Below, in pieces: positions 11,652 to 18,189 of a DNA stretch of 20,853 nt. The translations under genes were made by a program, and so were the position numbers. Positions within the stretch are counted from its first letter, which is position 1. Every line of letters begins with the position of its first letter. Source of the DNA: a virus; the IMG/VR virus record IMGVR_UViG_3300030103_001890, positions 1 to 20,853 of that record; one strand, written 5' to 3'. Below the pieces are notes generated by a model. The model did no database searches and had not been told where the DNA came from. It saw nothing but the letters and a program-made list of their open reading frames with translations.

Positions 11652-13510
11652 TAGTATCCGCTTGTTCTGTTTCGATTTCCTCCTGCTCTATCACTTGATA
11701 ATAAAATATCAGAGCCGCTTATTGTTCCAAATACCTCAACAGGAGATCCACCCTCTCCAATCATTCCCTTTAACTTATCTAAAGGAGCAATGACTTCTGG
11801 ATTGATTGCGCTTGTTCCAGGTCCTTCACCAACCATTGCTAAAGTTGCTCCGCTTACCATACCCCCATCTGCAAACGGAGGAATGATTTTATTGAATAAA
11901 CTACCAACTACACTACCTGCCGCAGCGGACAAAGCTAGGTTGAAAGGAAAAGGAACACTAGCAAATATTTTTGCAGCATAAGCCGCAGTCGCTTCCGCCA
12001 CCTGTGTTTTAATTACTTGACGAGCCGCATTCGCTGCCGAAGCTGCCATTTCACTAAAAGAAGCGTTCGCACTTGCAGACATAGAATGAAAAGCCCTTTG
12101 AAAAGTATCTCCTGTTTCTTCCATCTTACTATTAAGCTGGGTCAAAGATTCGGTATAGGCTTTTACAGGTTCAACATCAAACCCCAACTGATCTCTCCTA
12201 CTTTCAATATTTTCTTCAACTAATTTTATTCTTTGTTTACCAATAGCAAGAGGACCAACAGTTTTTGCCTTAATGGTAGTCATTGGCCCTGGTGGTTCTA
12301 TACCACCAAGATCTTTTCTAGTGGATGGCATAGTCATAGAACCAGGAGTTGGTTTAGCCATTGAAGCTGATAACTTTTCAATCTCCTTTTTTTGGTCTTT
12401 TATTGATTCAGTAGTGACATCAGTATTTGTAGCAAGTTTTTTTTGCTCTTCACTCATAACGTCAATCATTGCAATAGCGGCATCGGCTTGCCCTTGATTC
12501 ATACCGCCAAATGCAGCAGCCATTCTAATTATTCCTTTTGCAACAAAACGACCTACATCCCCTAATTTTAGAGCTGCTTTAATAAAACTCTCTAAATCTA
12601 AAATAGCAAAACCCAACAATCCAACAAGGCTGCTTATAGCAGTAAAAAATAAAACCATAGGATTTGAAGCAATAAACATTAAGGCTTTTCCTAAAGAGCC
12701 AACAGCTGTAATGACTTTTCCTAAAATTATTAACAAAGGACCAACAGCAGCGGCAATTCCTGCAATTTGCACAATTGTTTCTTTTTGTTCAGTTGATAAG
12801 CTTCGTAATCGTTCAGCAAGAGAGGAAAGCGCAGATTTAAGAGGTTCAATGTTTTCTAAAATGAGCCTTCCAAATTCTTCCGAAACATCACCAAGTTCAT
12901 TTTTTAATTGTTCAAATGGCCCTAATCCTTGTTGAGCGATAGCAGCGGCAGTTCCGCCAAACGCTGTGCTTAAAGCGTTAACAGCAGAATCAAGTCTGTC
13001 TGTTTGTCCAACAGTTCCCTCAATAGTTATACCATAACGAGAAAGTGCATTTGTGCTAGATCCAACCGATTTAGCAACTAATTTAGCTGCATCACCAAGC
13101 TGCATGTTTTGAGCAGTAGCAAAATCTTGAATTAAAGGAAGAAGGCGAGTGATAGCTTCCTCATTTAATCCTAATTGACCTAAAAAGGCAGCCGCTTCAA
13201 TTGTTGCTTCATCACCAAAAAGAGTTGTCTTTTGTAAATCTTGAGCAACTTTTTTTAGTCTTTGAAACGCTTTTTCATCTTCGCCTAATGCTGTTCTTAA
13301 TTTAGTTTCAGCTTTTATTTGATCATCAAATGCTTTGACTGATGCAGCTCCAAAAGCTAAAACAGGAAGTGTTAATGATGTAGATAATTGCTTTCCTGTC
13401 CTTTGCATTGACTTTCCAAATCGCTGCATTGACTTGGTGGCTTTTCGCAACCCACTCTGAAACTGTTTGTCGTTTAGTGATAATTTTACGGATAGGGTTT
13501 TTTGAGCCAT
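11651..13510 (-). CDS. Tail tape measure protein (619 aa)
   Basis: The N-terminus has the tape-measure pattern: LNDKQFQSGLRKATKSMQRF and GKQLSTSLTLPVLAFGAASV. A long helical, Ala/Gln-rich body follows. A hydrophobic block at about 246-306 likely inserts in the host membrane during DNA ejection. The C-terminus (about 545-600) has FADGGMVSGATLAMVGEGPG and PEVIAPLDKLK, common in tape measures. At about 1.5 angstrom per residue, 619 residues imply a tail near 93 nm, in the siphovirus range. No lysozyme or peptidase domain is visible. TAATG overlaps occur at both ends. Confidence 0.93.
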   Translation of the reverse strand: MAQKTLSVKLSLNDKQFQSGLRKATKSMQRFGKSMQRTGKQLSTSLTLPVLAFGAASVKAFDDQIKAETKLRTALGEDEKAFQRLKKVAQDLQKTTLFGDEATIEAAAFLGQLGLNEEAITRLLPLIQDFATAQNMQLGDAAKLVAKSVGSSTNALSRYGITIEGTVGQTDRLDSAVNALSTAFGGTAAAIAQQGLGPFEQLKNELGDVSEEFGRLILENIEPLKSALSSLAERLRSLSTEQKETIVQIAGIAAAVGPLLIILGKVITAVGSLGKALMFIASNPMVLFFTAISSLVGLLGFAILDLESFIKAALKLGDVGRFVAKGIIRMAAAFGGMNQGQADAAIAMIDVMSEEQKKLATNTDVTTESIKDQKKEIEKLSASMAKPTPGSMTMPSTRKDLGGIEPPGPMTTIKAKTVGPLAIGKQRIKLVEENIESRRDQLGFDVEPVKAYTESLTQLNSKMEETGDTFQRAFHSMSASANASFSEMAASAANAARQVIKTQVAEATAAYAAKIFASVPFPFNLALSAAAGSVVGSLFNKIIPPFADGGMVSGATLAMVGEGPGTSAINPEVIAPLDKLKGMIGEGGSPVEVFGTISGSDILLSSDRAGGNRNRTSGY

Positions 13511-13860
13511 TATTCTTTTTCTTTAGGTAGTTCTATCTTATATTTTTTTGCTGCATACATAGCCGCCTGTTTTCTTTTTTCAGTACTTATTTTTTCTTCT
13601 TTTTTCTCCCATTCAAACCTAACCAAATCTGTGGGGTTTAATTTGCTGTTCTTCTTTTTGTGTGGTTGTAACATCAAACAAGCTAACCACCTTGTTCTTT
13701 CCCACTTAAATCTTTCTTTCATTTCAAATTGTTCATTTCTTCCTCTTTGAATTAAAAAGAACTCATGAAATGTTAAATCCCAAAACTCATCTGGCAATAA
13801 TCCAAAGCCATAAGCAACGGATTCTAAATCATCCCAATCTATTTTTTCTTGGGGGTTTTC
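13510..13860 (-). CDS. Tail assembly chaperone, -1 frame extension (T part)
   Basis: This frame is open from the slippery site to a TAA overlapping the tape measure start (TAATG). It has no ATG near its beginning; an independent start would need the TTG at 13797, giving 95 aa. Read as a frameshift product it continues the upstream chaperone as ENPQEKIDWDDLESVAYGFG then LPDEFWDLTFHEFFLIQRG, giving a 226 aa fusion (110 + 116 residues). This is the lambda G-GT arrangement, in which the extended chaperone recruits the tape measure. The C-terminal half is charged (KWERTRWLACLMLQPHKKK). The frameshift reading is well supported but not proven. Confidence 0.82.
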   Translation of the reverse strand, partial: ENPQEKIDWDDLESVAYGFGLLPDEFWDLTFHEFFLIQRGRNEQFEMKERFKWERTRWLACLMLQPHKKKNSKLNPTDLVRFEWEKKEEKISTEKRKQAAMYAAKKYKIELPKEKE

Positions 13861-14189
13861 TTTCCCCCTTTCTCGTTTCCCTCTTTTTGTCCCATTTTTG
13901 CAGCAAACTGCTCTGAAAACACATCTAATACCTTTTGTAAGGCATCAAAATCATCGTCTAATATATCGGCGATATCATCAACTCCTAAGTCAAATTCTTT
14001 GCCTGCTTTTCTTGCTCCGTCAGTAAGTCCTGCTTTTATTAAAAAACAAGCATCGTCTAAGGACATATCATGACCGAGCTTGTCTAAGTCTTGTAAACTT
14101 CTATTCGTTTCTTTACAGAATAAGCGCATTGCATTCATTCCAAATCTTACGGGATAATCTTTCCCGTTTAGTATTACTACTTCGTACAT
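13839..14189 (-). CDS. Tail assembly chaperone (G-like, 116 aa)
   Basis: This small acidic protein begins MYEVVILNGKDYPVRFGMNA and has helical stretches with MSLDDACFLIKAGLTDG, as in tail assembly chaperones lying between the major tail and tape measure genes. These bind the tape measure during tail assembly and are absent from the virion. The C-terminus (104-116) is a Lys/Gly-rich tail encoded by the slippery region and ends at TAG 13841-13839. A fraction of ribosomes should shift -1 at 13866-13860 to make the extended form. Confidence 0.85.
   Translation of the reverse strand: MYEVVILNGKDYPVRFGMNAMRLFCKETNRSLQDLDKLGHDMSLDDACFLIKAGLTDGARKAGKEFDLGVDDIADILDDDFDALQKVLDVFSEQFAAKMGQKEGNEKGGKKTPKKK
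13860..13866 (-). promoter_or_regulatory. Programmed -1 ribosomal frameshift site, G GGA AAG
   Basis: In the frame of the chaperone the codons read GGG GGA AAG AAA ACC CCC, so the heptamer G GGA AAG fits the X-XXY-YYZ slippage register and equals the lambda G/GT slippery sequence. Slipping one base back enters the open frame that runs to 13510. GGGGG (13868-13864) and CCCCC (13855-13851) could also pair around the site. Confidence 0.85.
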
Positions 14190-14212
14190 TTTTTTCGTTA
14201 GTTAAAAATTAA

Positions 14213-14249
14213 GTTGATTGGAGCGGACCTAAGTCCAACCCCAACCAAC
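14213..14249 (-). terminator. RNA hairpin after the major tail protein gene, possible attenuator
   Basis: In the minus-strand RNA, GUUGGUUGG (14249-14241) pairs with CCAAUCAAC (14221-14213) over 9 bp with one G-U pair. An inner GGAC/GUCC stem sits inside. The sequence after it, TTAATTTTTAAC, has only a short T-run. It lies in the 69 bp gap after the major tail protein stop and may partly stop transcription or protect the abundant upstream mRNA. Confidence 0.6.
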
Positions 14250-14258
14250 GAAAATAAA

Positions 14259-14687
14259 TTAAACAGTAGGATTCAAGATTGCTCCTGTTCCTTCAATTGA
14301 TACAGAATAAGTAGGCGCATCCTCCACAGCCCCACTTACTTCTAAAGAAGTGATAATCCCGCTTCCTGTATACTTGTGACCCGCAGGTGATGCAAGTGCA
14401 AAAGTAAAAGTAACAGGATTTCTTGCCATCATTTCTGTAAATAATTCCTCTGGGTCAGTTGTTGACCCTGTATCCAAGAAATCCATCAATCCATCCGCAG
14501 ATAGAGAAAATGATTTTTGACCACCTAGTAAATCTCTGAATCCCGCAGAGTCTTTTGTGCTTATATCAATCGTGTCAACATTCATTGATAATGAGCAGCT
14601 TGTTGAATGAAGTAGTTTGAATTCATCGGCAGCTCCGTTTGCAGCTTGCACCTTCAAAACTAAATCACTTCCATTAAAAATTGCCAT
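14259..14687 (-). CDS. Major tail tube protein, TP901-1-like (142 aa)
   Basis: The protein begins MAIFNGSDLVLKVQAANGAA and has SCSLSMNVDTIDISTKDSAG, then SFSLSADGLMDF and a closing beta strand (YSVSIEGTGAI). This is the pattern of the TP901-1/phage tail tube family, which stacks as rings to form the tail tube. Size is typical (about 140-170 aa). It stands between the tail terminator and chaperone genes as expected. The gene has its own AT-rich leader upstream and a hairpin downstream, suiting high expression. Confidence 0.9.
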   Translation of the reverse strand: MAIFNGSDLVLKVQAANGAADEFKLLHSTSCSLSMNVDTIDISTKDSAGFRDLLGGQKSFSLSADGLMDFLDTGSTTDPEELFTEMMARNPVTFTFALASPAGHKYTGSGIITSLEVSGAVEDAPTYSVSIEGTGAILNPTV

Positions 14688-14718
14688 AATTTTTTAAGCT
14701 TAAATAGTTAATAATAAA

Positions 14719-14901
14719 TTAGTTATCTAACGAAGGTGCTGATTCATTCTGAATCTCCTTCTCTTTAGATTCTTTTGCTGGTTTTGATATTGCTTTCCAC
14801 ATTTTCAAAACTCGGTATACTTTTCCTTGAACTGTATAGGTTTTTCCTTTTTCATATTGAACACCTCTAAATTCACAGTCTTTTTTTATTTTTACTTCCA
14901 T
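14719..14901 (-). CDS. Small basic hypothetical protein (60 aa)
   Basis: No family is recognised. Residues 1-42 look like a tiny beta-barrel (KKDCEFRGVQYEKGKTYTVQ, GKVYRVLKMWKAI), and the rest is a charged, flexible tail. It is in the neck/tail cluster between the tail terminator and the major tail protein, so a minor structural or assembly role is likely, without direct evidence. Confidence 0.68.
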   Translation of the reverse strand: MEVKIKKDCEFRGVQYEKGKTYTVQGKVYRVLKMWKAISKPAKESKEKEIQNESAPSLDN

Positions 14902-14905
14902 AGTA

Positions 14906-15331
14906 TTATAGATTTAAGTTAAATTGGAAATCCATATTGTACACATAGATTCCGTTCATTCCTGCTGTATCATCAAACGCTTCGCTTGCTCCTTGAAAAA
15001 ATATCTTGTCAACTACAACTCCATTGAAAGTCCCGCTAGTATAGTCTAGTGCGTTTTGTATATGTCCAACCAACAATTGAAGTGTTGTGTAGTTGTTGTG
15101 ATAAACACTTATTTGCACGGTTACATAGTCGTAAGTGGATTTCCCATTCTTTGTGTTAAGTGGCACATCACTTACAACGTGATATATCACATAAGGATAA
15201 GTAGCAGTTTGAGCGTTTTGTCGCATAGCTGAGGGGAAACAACGAAGCGTTCCGTTAGTTGTGTTTCCAATGATTGCTGTGATATCACTATCAGCATTCA
15301 AAATTGTTACTATTGCTTTTCCTACATTCAT
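14906..15331 (-). CDS. Tail terminator / completion protein, DUF3168 (141 aa)
   Basis: The protein begins with the DUF3168 pattern: GKAIVTILNADSDITAIIG, then ATYPYVIYHVVSDVPLNTKN, VQISVYHNNYTTLQLLVGHI and a terminal beta strand (NGIYVYNMDFQFNLN). Family members (gpU / HK97 gp11-like) form the ring that ends the tail tube and joins it to the head. Order after the HK97 gp10-like gene and before the tail tube gene is the normal one. The start overlaps the stop of the gp10-like gene (TAATG). Confidence 0.87.
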   Translation of the reverse strand: MNVGKAIVTILNADSDITAIIGNTTNGTLRCFPSAMRQNAQTATYPYVIYHVVSDVPLNTKNGKSTYDYVTVQISVYHNNYTTLQLLVGHIQNALDYTSGTFNGVVVDKIFFQGASEAFDDTAGMNGIYVYNMDFQFNLNL

Positions 15332-15882
15332 TAGCTCATCTTTTTTGCAAAGCGTTTTCCTATCATAACTTTTATATCAGAAATAAGACTTCTCATAACT
15401 TCTGCTCCTTTAGCTTGAGCGGTTTTATCAAGCCATCTTTTCGGTGGTTCATATTTACCTGTTATTGGATTGAAATGTCCATACTCCCAAAAATAGAAGT
15501 AAAAACCACTCTTATCCATATTTTTGAAAGAGCCACCTTTTACTTTTGGTCCTACATAAACAGAGGGGAATCTTCCTCTACTCGTTTTTCCGTTTATGAT
15601 TTGAATACTCCTTTTCAATTGTCCTGGTCTCCCACCCTTTTTATTTCTTATTTTTTTGGCTTTCTTGTTTTTTCTTGGATCTATCAATCCTCTTAAATAA
15701 TTTTGAACAGGTTTCATTGTCTTACGCATTGATCCCCTCAAAGAATTTCTCAACTTTGTATCAGAGCTAGGAAATAATTTATCCAAATCCTTAATGATTT
15801 GACTAAGTTCTTTTTCGTCTATCTGAACTACTCCGTGATGACCTCCGCTCCCTTGTAATACTTTTGTTGATTTTAATGCCAT
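15331..15882 (-). CDS. HK97 gp10-like head-tail joining protein (183 aa)
   Basis: The N-terminal helix with LSQIIKDLDKLFPS is followed by a very basic middle region (about 65-105, RGLIDPRKNKKAKKIRNKKG), then RGRFPSVYVGPKVKGGSFKN and FYFYFWEYGHFN, and a C-terminal helix (VMRSLISDIKVMIGKRF). This is the HK97 gp10/tail-component family layout, including the aromatic YFWEYG box. It is somewhat longer than many members because of the basic insert. It lies between the head-closure gene and the DUF3168 gene as usual. Confidence 0.82.
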   Translation of the reverse strand: MALKSTKVLQGSGGHHGVVQIDEKELSQIIKDLDKLFPSSDTKLRNSLRGSMRKTMKPVQNYLRGLIDPRKNKKAKKIRNKKGGRPGQLKRSIQIINGKTSRGRFPSVYVGPKVKGGSFKNMDKSGFYFYFWEYGHFNPITGKYEPPKRWLDKTAQAKGAEVMRSLISDIKVMIGKRFAKKMS

Positions 15883-15899
15883 TACTCTTATTTTAGCGA

Positions 15900-16253
15900 T
15901 TAAAAATCTGCAACTCCTATTGTATCTTTATTGTCACACTCCAAAAGCAAACCCTCTCGTCTTCCAATCTTATTTATTTGTTTTACATTACGAATAAAAA
16001 AGTTTCCAAATTCAGAATCGTTAATGTAAAATTCTGGAGATGTTCCAATGTCGGCAGTCCAACGAATTGTTATCTCAACATTTTGTTGAGCCACCATTGA
16101 ATCAGCATCAAACTTAGCAGAGCCGCTCTTGAACTCAATATGAGCAAAAGCAGTTGTAGATGCAGTAGTTCTGATTTTACTAGCACCGAAATCATCAAGA
16201 TTGAAAGTTCTCTTGTATATTGTGATTTGTCTATCTAACCTACCTATTAACAT
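15900..16253 (-). CDS. Head-closure (head-tail joining) protein (117 aa)
   Basis: The sequence begins LDRQITIYKRTFNLDDFGAS and continues TTAFAHIEFKSGSAKF, then VEITIRWTADIGTSPEFYIN and LLLECDNK. This is the pattern of the phage head-tail joining family (SPP1 gp16-like): small beta-barrels that plug the connector. It overlaps the connector gene by 7 nt (ATGTTAA). Confidence 0.88.
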   Translation of the reverse strand: MLIGRLDRQITIYKRTFNLDDFGASKIRTTASTTAFAHIEFKSGSAKFDADSMVAQQNVEITIRWTADIGTSPEFYINDSEFGNFFIRNVKQINKIGRREGLLLECDNKDTIGVADF

Positions 16254-16885
16254 TCTACTATTCTGTAAGGGTTTAATAAATGCTCAACCATTTTTGGAAT
16301 CTCAGTAGCTTGTGTTCCTGTCACAACATCTTGACGAATCTCGTAATATCTTCCAATCACCAAAAGAATTCCTTGATGAATTGCTTTAGGAATCAAATCA
16401 GCATCGTCTGGTCCTGCATTAATAAGATTGATTCTCACTCCACTTGGTATATTATCAGAGGTATCAGGATAATTAGATGAGTCATTAAGTACTATTCTTG
16501 TCGGTCTTGAATACTCATCAACAGCATAGTTTGATGCATCCCAAGTTACTAATGAATCATTGACATCATAATATTGAATCGTAAGAGAATCTGGCATCCA
16601 AATACCATCCAAAAAAATTACAGATGAATCGGGAAACTTATCAAAGTAATAAACTATTCCACTATTTTTAGCCAATAAAAAACCAACATAATTTTCGCAA
16701 GCACTTCTTGCAACACTTATCAAAGTTGTTATGTAAGTATCGTCAGCAGTATAGGATGAGTCAATTCTCAAGTGTGCTTTAGCTTCTGCAAGTGTTACAT
16801 TTTCAGTCACAATATTAGTAGATTTGTATCTTAACCTGCCTACATTATTGAACTTTGCGCCTGTTGTTGTTATTGGTCTTATCAT
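16247..16885 (-). CDS. Head-tail connector protein, gp6-like (212 aa)
   Basis: The core is VTLAEAKAHLRIDSSYTADD, then YITTLISVARSACENYVGFL, the two-helix signature of gp6/gp15-like connectors that form a ring under the portal. The C-terminal part has LIPKAIHQGILLVIGRYYEI, the closing helices of this family, with a beta insert in between (about 85-150). The extra N-terminal 30 residues are not needed by the fold; no later ATG fits better. It is the first gene after the capsid terminator and has no visible promoter, so it depends on read-through. Confidence 0.87.
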   Translation of the reverse strand: MIRPITTTGAKFNNVGRLRYKSTNIVTENVTLAEAKAHLRIDSSYTADDTYITTLISVARSACENYVGFLLAKNSGIVYYFDKFPDSSVIFLDGIWMPDSLTIQYYDVNDSLVTWDASNYAVDEYSRPTRIVLNDSSNYPDTSDNIPSGVRINLINAGPDDADLIPKAIHQGILLVIGRYYEIRQDVVTGTQATEIPKMVEHLLNPYRIVEC

Positions 16886-16894
16886 CTTTGTAAA

Positions 16895-16931
16895 TAAAAA
16901 AAGAGGGAGAGAGCAAAACCCACTCCCTCTT
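16895..16931 (-). terminator. Intrinsic terminator after the major capsid gene
   Basis: AAGAGGGAG (16901-16909) and CTCCCTCTT (16923-16931) form a perfect 9 bp stem with a 13 nt loop. On the minus strand it is followed by an uninterrupted T-tract (16900-16895 and beyond). It lies 17 nt after the capsid stop codon. It should end most capsid transcripts and let a fraction read through to neck and tail genes. Confidence 0.92.
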
Positions 16932-16948
16932 ATTAAAAATCAAATCAA

Positions 16949-18166
16949 TTATGCTTCAATCAAAGTAGCAAATGCAGTGTCGTTTTGAACAGCATCACCA
17001 TCAACTAAAGAAGTAACAATCATTCTAGTTTCTCCGATTCCACCATTCGTGAATGGATCTACTAAAATATCAAGTCCGCCAAACTGAGCGATGTGAACTT
17101 TAGAGAAGTCACCGAATAAAACATGCTCTTTTCCAGCTACTCCAGATGCAGCAACACCAGAAGAAACGAAAGTAAAGTATCCGTTTGCAGTCTTATCTCT
17201 GTTATCATATAAAGGAGAAACAGAAGAAACTTGTGCTTCAGTTTTTACTTTAGTATAAGCATCCATATCCATCAAGTATGCCATTCTCGCTCCTTCTAAT
17301 TGAACACCATTTCCAAGAACAGTAGTTTCAAGAGCAGTCAATGTAGCAGCAGAAACAGCAGCAGTTGAACCCGCAGCAGCATCAGCAAAGATAGAAGCAG
17401 GAGCGTTAGATACATCACCTGTGTCTAACAAAGCGTTCTCTAATGTAGCAGCAACAGATTGAGCCATATTTCTACGAAGTGCAGCTTCGATACCTGCATT
17501 CTGAACTAATGCTTCAGCAGAAACATTAACGATAGAAATAAGTTTCTTTGGGCTCAAAGTAACACCAGATGCAGTACCATTAGCAGCAGGAGCAGAGCCA
17601 CCCGCTTCTGGAACGAATCCAGAGTTAATTGAACTAAATACAGGGAACTTCATATTGTTAACTCCAGAATAGAAGTTTGCGCCCGCTGATGCTAATACTA
17701 GATTAGCCTCAAGCTGATCCGTCCAAGCCATTACCTCAGTTGCGTTACCAGCAGCAGTTCCAACAGCAGCACGAGTTAACACGCTTGAAGGAATTCCAAT
17801 ACCTTTGAAAGACTGTCCTGTGTAACGAGCTTCGTTTCTCGCTTCTTGGTCCATCTCTTTGATAAGTCCTTCCATTCTTCCAGAGTATGCAGCTTTCATT
17901 GCATCTTGGAAAGAATACTCACGGATTTCTTTTGGAGTGTCCTCAATCTTTTCAGACTTTTCAACTTTACTTGCTTGTAGTGCTTCAAATGAAGCAGCTC
18001 TTTTAGCCATACCCTCTAAAGAGTTAGCTTTTTCATTCAAAGAGTCAAATTCTTTTGTTTCAGAATCAGTAAGCTCACGACCCTCTACTTTCGCAGAGTC
18101 AACGATTGCCTCCATATTTTCCAAAACTGAACCACGCTCTTCTGTGTAGAATTTAGATGTTTTCAT
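16949..18166 (-). CDS. Major capsid protein, HK97 fold (405 aa)
   Basis: The N-terminal region (1-80) is charged and coiled-coil-like (NMEAIVDSAKVEGRELTDSE), as in the HK97 delta/scaffold domain. The capsid fold follows from about 110: GIGIPSSVLTRAAVGTAAGN, MKFPVFSSINSGFVPEAGG, an Ala/Thr-rich centre, LEGARMAYLMDMDAYTKVKT, and a C-terminal LFGDFSKVHIAQFGGLDILV. It forms the icosahedral shell; the N-terminal domain is presumably removed by the upstream protease. The coding sequence is clearly more GC- and Ala-rich than its neighbours, consistent with high expression. A strong terminator follows. Confidence 0.93.
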   Translation of the reverse strand: MKTSKFYTEERGSVLENMEAIVDSAKVEGRELTDSETKEFDSLNEKANSLEGMAKRAASFEALQASKVEKSEKIEDTPKEIREYSFQDAMKAAYSGRMEGLIKEMDQEARNEARYTGQSFKGIGIPSSVLTRAAVGTAAGNATEVMAWTDQLEANLVLASAGANFYSGVNNMKFPVFSSINSGFVPEAGGSAPAANGTASGVTLSPKKLISIVNVSAEALVQNAGIEAALRRNMAQSVAATLENALLDTGDVSNAPASIFADAAAGSTAAVSAATLTALETTVLGNGVQLEGARMAYLMDMDAYTKVKTEAQVSSVSPLYDNRDKTANGYFTFVSSGVAASGVAGKEHVLFGDFSKVHIAQFGGLDILVDPFTNGGIGETRMIVTSLVDGDAVQNDTAFATLIEA

Positions 18167-18189
18167 CTTTTTTCAGTTTTTTTAATTAA

